Below are positions 7,932 to 10,847 of a stretch of 10,847 bases of DNA, one piece after another. A program made the position numbers and the translations under genes. The notes under the pieces were generated by a model. It did not search any database. It saw only the letters and a list, made by a program, of their open reading frames with translations, and was not told the DNA's origin. Location of the stretch: NCBI GenBank assembly GCA_030150665.1, contig JASLFJ010000046.1:1-10847 (forward strand). Direction: 5' to 3'. Source of the DNA: Enterococcaceae bacterium (lineage in GTDB: Bacteria > Bacillota > Bacilli > Lactobacillales > Catellicoccaceae). The first letter of the stretch is position 1. Each line of letters starts with the position of its first letter.

Positions 7932-7949
7932 TTGATTTAATAAAATCAA
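7932..7949. promoter_or_regulatory. 18-bp perfect palindrome upstream of pdhA, possible operator
   Basis: TTGATTT-AATA-AAATCAA is a perfect inverted repeat with 7-bp arms, centred about 108 bp before the pdhA start. It overlaps a weak candidate -10 for pdhA. The half-site resembles the FNR half TTGAT, but the spacing between TTGAT and ATCAA is 8 rather than 4, so it is not an FNR box. On the plus strand it is followed by GTTTTTT, so a weak terminator is an alternative reading, although no plus-strand gene precedes it. Confidence 0.4.
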
Positions 7950-8013
7950 GTTTTTTATTTTTGAACATCTATGTATTTTTCTCGATTATTACAGAATATT
8001 AAGCTGTGATAAA

Positions 8014-8031
8014 AAGTGAAAGAAATCACAA
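8014..8031. promoter_or_regulatory. Rex-like operator between pdhA and recU
   Basis: AAGTGAAAGAAATCACAA matches the Rex consensus TTGTGAA-N4-TTCACAA at 11 of 14 specified positions; the right half TCACAA is perfect and mismatches are at positions 1, 2 and 12. Rex is a NADH/NAD+ sensing repressor of Gram-positive bacteria that often controls fermentation and redox genes, which would suit a pdh operon. It lies about 180-200 bp upstream of pdhA, further than usual, so this is tentative. The same stretch also holds TGTGAT-N14-ATCACA (8005-8030). Confidence 0.3.
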
Positions 8032-8098
8032 TATATAAATGAAAACTCATGCTTTATAATAAAAATAAAAAAGGATAATTTATTTCCCTTATATTTTT

Positions 8099-8107
8099 TG
8101 ATATAAT
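8099..8107 (+). promoter_or_regulatory. Extended -10 promoter for recU-pbp1A
   Basis: TGATATAAT combines a perfect TATAAT (8102-8107) with the TG extension one base upstream. The -35 (TTTATT, 8079-8084, 17 bp spacing) is weak, as is usual for extended -10 promoters. Transcription would start near 8114, only a few bases before AGGAGG, giving a leader of about 19 nt. Confidence 0.55.
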
Positions 8108-8117
8108 AACAAATTAT

Positions 8118-8123
8118 AGGAGG
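8118..8123 (+). promoter_or_regulatory. recU ribosome binding site
   Basis: A perfect AGGAGG lies 9 nt before ATG 8133 but only 3 nt before ATG 8127, so it favours the downstream start. Confidence 0.7.
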
Positions 8124-8132
8124 AAGATGAGC

Positions 8133-8720
8133 ATGGAAATTAAGTATCCTAATGGTACAAAGCATCTAAATAGACCCTCTAAACAAAATACACATTTTGG
8201 CAACCGTGGTATGTCATTTGAAGCAGCCATTAATGAAACTAATGCATTTTATCTCAAACATAATCTTGCTGTTATTCATAAAAAACCAACACCTATACAA
8301 ATTGTTTCGGTAAACTATCCAAACCGTAGTGCTGCTAAGATTACAGAAGCTTATTTTAGACAAGCATCAACTACAGACTATAACGGTATATACCAAGGGT
8401 ATTATATAGATTTTGAAGCAAAAACAACCCAAAATAAAACTTGTTTCCCATTAAGCAATCTTCATCAACACCAAATCAATCATATGAAACAATGTTATGA
8501 ACACGGTGGCATTTGTTTTATTCTTTTTTGGTTTTCTAGTCTAAATCAATGTTATCTACTCTTTTATGAGCAACTAAATCATTTTTTTACAATGTATCCT
8601 CATAAAAAATCATTACCCCTATCTTATTTGATCACTTATGGAAAAGAAATCAAAGTATCTTTTGCCCCTCGTATTCCTTATTTACAGGTGATTGATCAAT
8701 ATATAAAGGAGTTATCTTAA
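8133..8720 (+). CDS. recU: Holliday junction resolvase RecU
   Basis: 195-residue endonuclease that cuts four-way DNA junctions during recombination and repair and modulates RecA in Firmicutes. The protein begins MEIKYPNGTKH, like MIRYPNGK of Bacillus subtilis RecU. It carries the family core: NRGMSFEAAINETN, AVIHKKPTPIQIV, the STTDYNGIYQGYYIDFEAK block, LHQHQINHMK and APRIPYLQVID. Metal-binding and catalytic residues visible are D82, E95 and K97 (spacing identical to D88, E101 and K103 of B. subtilis), with an upstream Glu (E30) at the conserved N-terminal acidic position. I chose ATG 8133 over the in-frame ATG 8127 from the ribosome site spacing and homologue length. The stop codon TAA shares one base with the ATG of the downstream PBP gene, the usual recU-PBP1 pairing in this phylum. 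No defect is visible. Confidence 0.95.
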   Translation: MEIKYPNGTKHLNRPSKQNTHFGNRGMSFEAAINETNAFYLKHNLAVIHKKPTPIQIVSVNYPNRSAAKITEAYFRQASTTDYNGIYQGYYIDFEAKTTQNKTCFPLSNLHQHQINHMKQCYEHGGICFILFWFSSLNQCYLLFYEQLNHFFTMYPHKKSLPLSYLITYGKEIKVSFAPRIPYLQVIDQYIKELS

Positions 8721-10847
8721 TGCAATCACAACATAATGTATCCCAATATTCTAGAAAAAAACTGCATCAGCCTAAAAAGAAAAAATCTTGGTGGAAACGA
8801 ATATTTTTTACATTACTTACGATTATTCTTATTATTTTCTTAGCTGGTATTGGTGCTTTTTGGTATTATGCAAAAGATGCCCCACCTCTTGATGAACATA
8901 AACTTGAAGATACTATTTCATCTAACATATTTGATAGAAATGGTCAATTAATTATGACATTAGGAGAAAAAAAGCGAGAAACCATTGAAGCAAATCAAAT
9001 CCCACCGCTGCTTAAAAATGCAATTATCTCCATTGAAGATAAACGTTTCGAACATCATCCAGGAATTGATATTATTCGAATTACAGGCTCTGCCATTTCT
9101 AATTTTAAAGGTAATCAATTACAAGGCGGAAGTACATTAACGCAACAGTTAATAAAGCTTTCTTATTTTTCAACAAAAGAAGAAGATCAAACTATATGGC
9201 GTAAAGCTCAAGAAGCATGGTTATCACTACAACTAGAGCGGAAGAAATCAAAAGATGAAATTTTAATGTACTATATTAATAAAGTGTATATGGCAAATGG
9301 TCTTTATGGTATGGCAACCGCTTCTGAAGTATATTTTGGAAAACCTCTACAAGATTTAAATCTAGCTCAAGCAGCTCTGTTAGCAGGAATGCCACAAGCA
9401 CCTAATGATTATGATCCTTATACAGAACCTGAAGCTGCAACTGATCGAAGAAATCTTGTACTTACAGCAATGTATCAAGATAATAAAATATCTAAAGCAG
9501 ATTACGAACAAGCAATCAATACACCGGTACAAGAAGGGTTACTGCCTTTAACGAGAAACTCAGAAAACATTAAAATCATTGATAATTATTTAAAAGAAGT
9601 CATTGAAGAAGTAGAAAAAAATACAGGAAAAGACGTCTATCGTGACGGTATGGATATTTATACAAATCTAGATATGGCAGCACAAGAGTACTTGTATCAA
9701 TTAGTCAATACAGATGAACTTATTCAATTTCCAAGTGATGATTTTCAAACCGCAGTCACAATTATTGATGTTCATAATGGCCAAGTAATGGCTCAAATTG
9801 GGGGAAGAAAAATTCCAGATGATGTTCGATTTGGGGAAAACTTAGCGGTGAAAGCAACACGTGATGTAGGATCTACAGTAAAACCTATAACAGAATATGC
9901 ACCAGCCATTGAATATTTAGATTATTCGACTGCACAAAAAATCATAGATGAACCTTATGTTTATCCCGATGCTAAAAACATTGAAGTGAAAAATTATGAT
10001 AAAGCACATCGAGGTGCTATTACTTTACGCCAAGCACTTGTTGATTCTAGAAATGTACCTGCTGTTAAAACACTTCAAGCAGTAGGACTAGATCAAGCTG
10101 CTGAATTTTTAAATAAATTAGGTATTCATTATGAAGATTTTAATTATGCAAATGCCATCTCTGGAGAAATCTCCTCATTAAATTTAGCTGCTGCTTATGC
10201 TAGTTTCGCTAATGGGGGTACCTATTATAAACCTTATTATGTACAGCGTGTTGTCTATCCTGATGGCAGAGAGAAAAAGTTTCGTCCAGAAGGTGAACAA
10301 GTGATGAAAGAGTCCACTGCCTTTTTAATGACAGATATGCTAAAAGATGTTATTGAATACGGAACAGGACAGTCAGCAAAAATAGAAGGTTTACCACAAG
10401 CTGGAAAAACAGGAACATCTAACTATCCAGAAAATGTAGCCTTTAACGGTCCTTATGGAGGGGTGCCAGATATTACTTTTGTTGGATATACAACAAACTA
10501 CTCAATAGCGGTTTGGACAGGAAATGCAAACTACTTAAATGCAATTACCCCTGAACAGACACAAATTGCGATGTATATTTACCGATACTTAATGACATTT
10601 CTATCAGAAGGAATCGAAGTAACTGATTGGACACCTCCTGAAAATGTATATCAACAAAACGGAGAATATTTTGTTTCAGGATCTTCTAATACAACTCATA
10701 GCTATGAAGAAGATACATCATCTGATAAAACGACAACCTCATCTTACTACAATGATGCATCAACATCTAGCTCAGTCTACTCTAGCAGTACTACCTATTC
10801 ATCAGAAACATCATACTCATCAGAGTATAATCCTCCTTCATATACTT
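8720..10847 (+). CDS. pbp1A: Class A penicillin-binding protein 1A (partial, C-terminus off window)
   Basis: Bifunctional membrane-anchored enzyme that polymerises lipid II into glycan strands and cross-links the peptides outside the cell. The first 709 residues are present and the frame is still open at the window edge. Order: basic cytoplasmic N-terminus (K13-K26), one transmembrane anchor (about 27-50), GT51 glycosyltransferase domain with EDKRFEHHPGID (E106), GGSTLTQQL (136-144), the RKAQE Glu (E165) and YINKVYMANGLYG, then a transpeptidase domain with STVK (nucleophile S385, K388), SRN (443-445) and KTGTS (563-567). Residues from about 652 on are Ser/Thr/Tyr-rich low-complexity sequence, an extracellular tail as in many lactic acid bacterial PBP1A proteins. 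AAGGAG (8706-8711) lies 8 nt before the ATG, which overlaps the recU stop (TAATG), so the pair is probably cotranscribed. All catalytic motifs are intact. Beta-lactam susceptibility cannot be judged from this. Confidence 0.96.
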   Translation, partial: MQSQHNVSQYSRKKLHQPKKKKSWWKRIFFTLLTIILIIFLAGIGAFWYYAKDAPPLDEHKLEDTISSNIFDRNGQLIMTLGEKKRETIEANQIPPLLKNAIISIEDKRFEHHPGIDIIRITGSAISNFKGNQLQGGSTLTQQLIKLSYFSTKEEDQTIWRKAQEAWLSLQLERKKSKDEILMYYINKVYMANGLYGMATASEVYFGKPLQDLNLAQAALLAGMPQAPNDYDPYTEPEAATDRRNLVLTAMYQDNKISKADYEQAINTPVQEGLLPLTRNSENIKIIDNYLKEVIEEVEKNTGKDVYRDGMDIYTNLDMAAQEYLYQLVNTDELIQFPSDDFQTAVTIIDVHNGQVMAQIGGRKIPDDVRFGENLAVKATRDVGSTVKPITEYAPAIEYLDYSTAQKIIDEPYVYPDAKNIEVKNYDKAHRGAITLRQALVDSRNVPAVKTLQAVGLDQAAEFLNKLGIHYEDFNYANAISGEISSLNLAAAYASFANGGTYYKPYYVQRVVYPDGREKKFRPEGEQVMKESTAFLMTDMLKDVIEYGTGQSAKIEGLPQAGKTGTSNYPENVAFNGPYGGVPDITFVGYTTNYSIAVWTGNANYLNAITPEQTQIAMYIYRYLMTFLSEGIEVTDWTPPENVYQQNGEYFVSGSSNTTHSYEEDTSSDKTTTSSYYNDASTSSSVYSSSTTYSSETSYSSEYNPPSYT

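Larger units (their letters stand above)
7833..8132. other. Divergent intergenic control region between pdhA and recU
   Basis: This 300-bp stretch is very AT-rich and holds no gene. It contains the pdhA and recU ribosome sites, a good recU -10 element near 8102, and several inverted repeats listed separately. The pdhA promoter is not obvious. One possibility on the minus strand is TTCAAA (7965-7960) and TATTAA (7942-7937), spaced 17 bp, with 4 of 6 matches each. TATTAT/TATAAA-like -10 elements near 7909-7920 lack a good -35. A perfect TATAAT at 8055-8060 on the plus strand also lacks a -35. No clear CcpA (cre) site was found. Confidence 0.7.

Noticed and set aside
7931..7960. Plus-strand hairpin followed by GTTTTTT read as a terminator
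   Set aside because: No plus-strand transcript is expected to arrive here because pdhA lies to the left on the other strand, and the stem has only one G-C pair per arm.
8055..8060. Second perfect TATAAT upstream of recU
   Set aside because: It has no plausible -35 (TATATA at 17 bp) and no extended TG; the element at 8099-8107 is better and nearer the gene.
1..10847. Mobile element, CRISPR array, tRNA/rRNA or an undescribed defence system
   Set aside because: Every long coding stretch is a recognisable core gene. I saw no transposase, no regularly spaced repeats, no tRNA-like cloverleaf, and no abrupt composition change that would mark an island.

Overview
The window comes from the chromosome of a low-G+C Gram-positive bacterium, most likely a lactic acid bacterium near Enterococcus (Enterococcaceae or a close relative). 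The reasons are AT-rich intergenic DNA, strong AGGAGG-type ribosome binding sites, an RpoB of Firmicutes type, a RecU/class A PBP gene pair, and a pyruvate dehydrogenase E2 with two tandem lipoyl domains like enterococcal PdhC. I cannot name the species.

Layout. Positions 1-2381 (minus strand) hold the first 793 codons of rpoB, whose 3' end lies off the left edge. Positions 2382-2685 are the rpoB leader and the end of the pdh transcription unit. They hold a pdhD terminator, a candidate promoter, a hairpin, and a second terminator-like hairpin that lies downstream of the promoter but before rpoB. Positions 2686-7832 (minus strand) hold a compact pdhA-pdhB-pdhC-pdhD operon with gaps of 2, 32 and 7 bases. 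It encodes the complete pyruvate dehydrogenase complex: E1 alpha, E1 beta, E2 and E3. Positions 7833-8132 are an AT-rich divergent control region with several inverted repeats, one of them resembling a Rex site. Positions 8133-8720 (plus strand) hold recU, the Holliday-junction resolvase. Its stop codon overlaps the start of a class A penicillin-binding protein gene (8720 to the right edge), whose C-terminal tail is cut off.

How the genes work together. PdhABCD converts pyruvate to acetyl-CoA, CO2 and NADH. RecU acts in recombination and chromosome segregation, and the PBP builds septal or lateral wall peptidoglycan; recU and this PBP gene are paired in many Firmicutes. RpoB is the core RNA polymerase beta subunit. 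The three groups are not functionally linked and appear to sit together by genome arrangement.

This is mostly housekeeping DNA. I see no mobile element, CRISPR array, tRNA, rRNA or defence system. The observations most worth checking are the possible attenuator in the rpoB leader, the nearly identical duplicated lipoyl-domain DNA in pdhC, and the palindromes between pdhA and recU.
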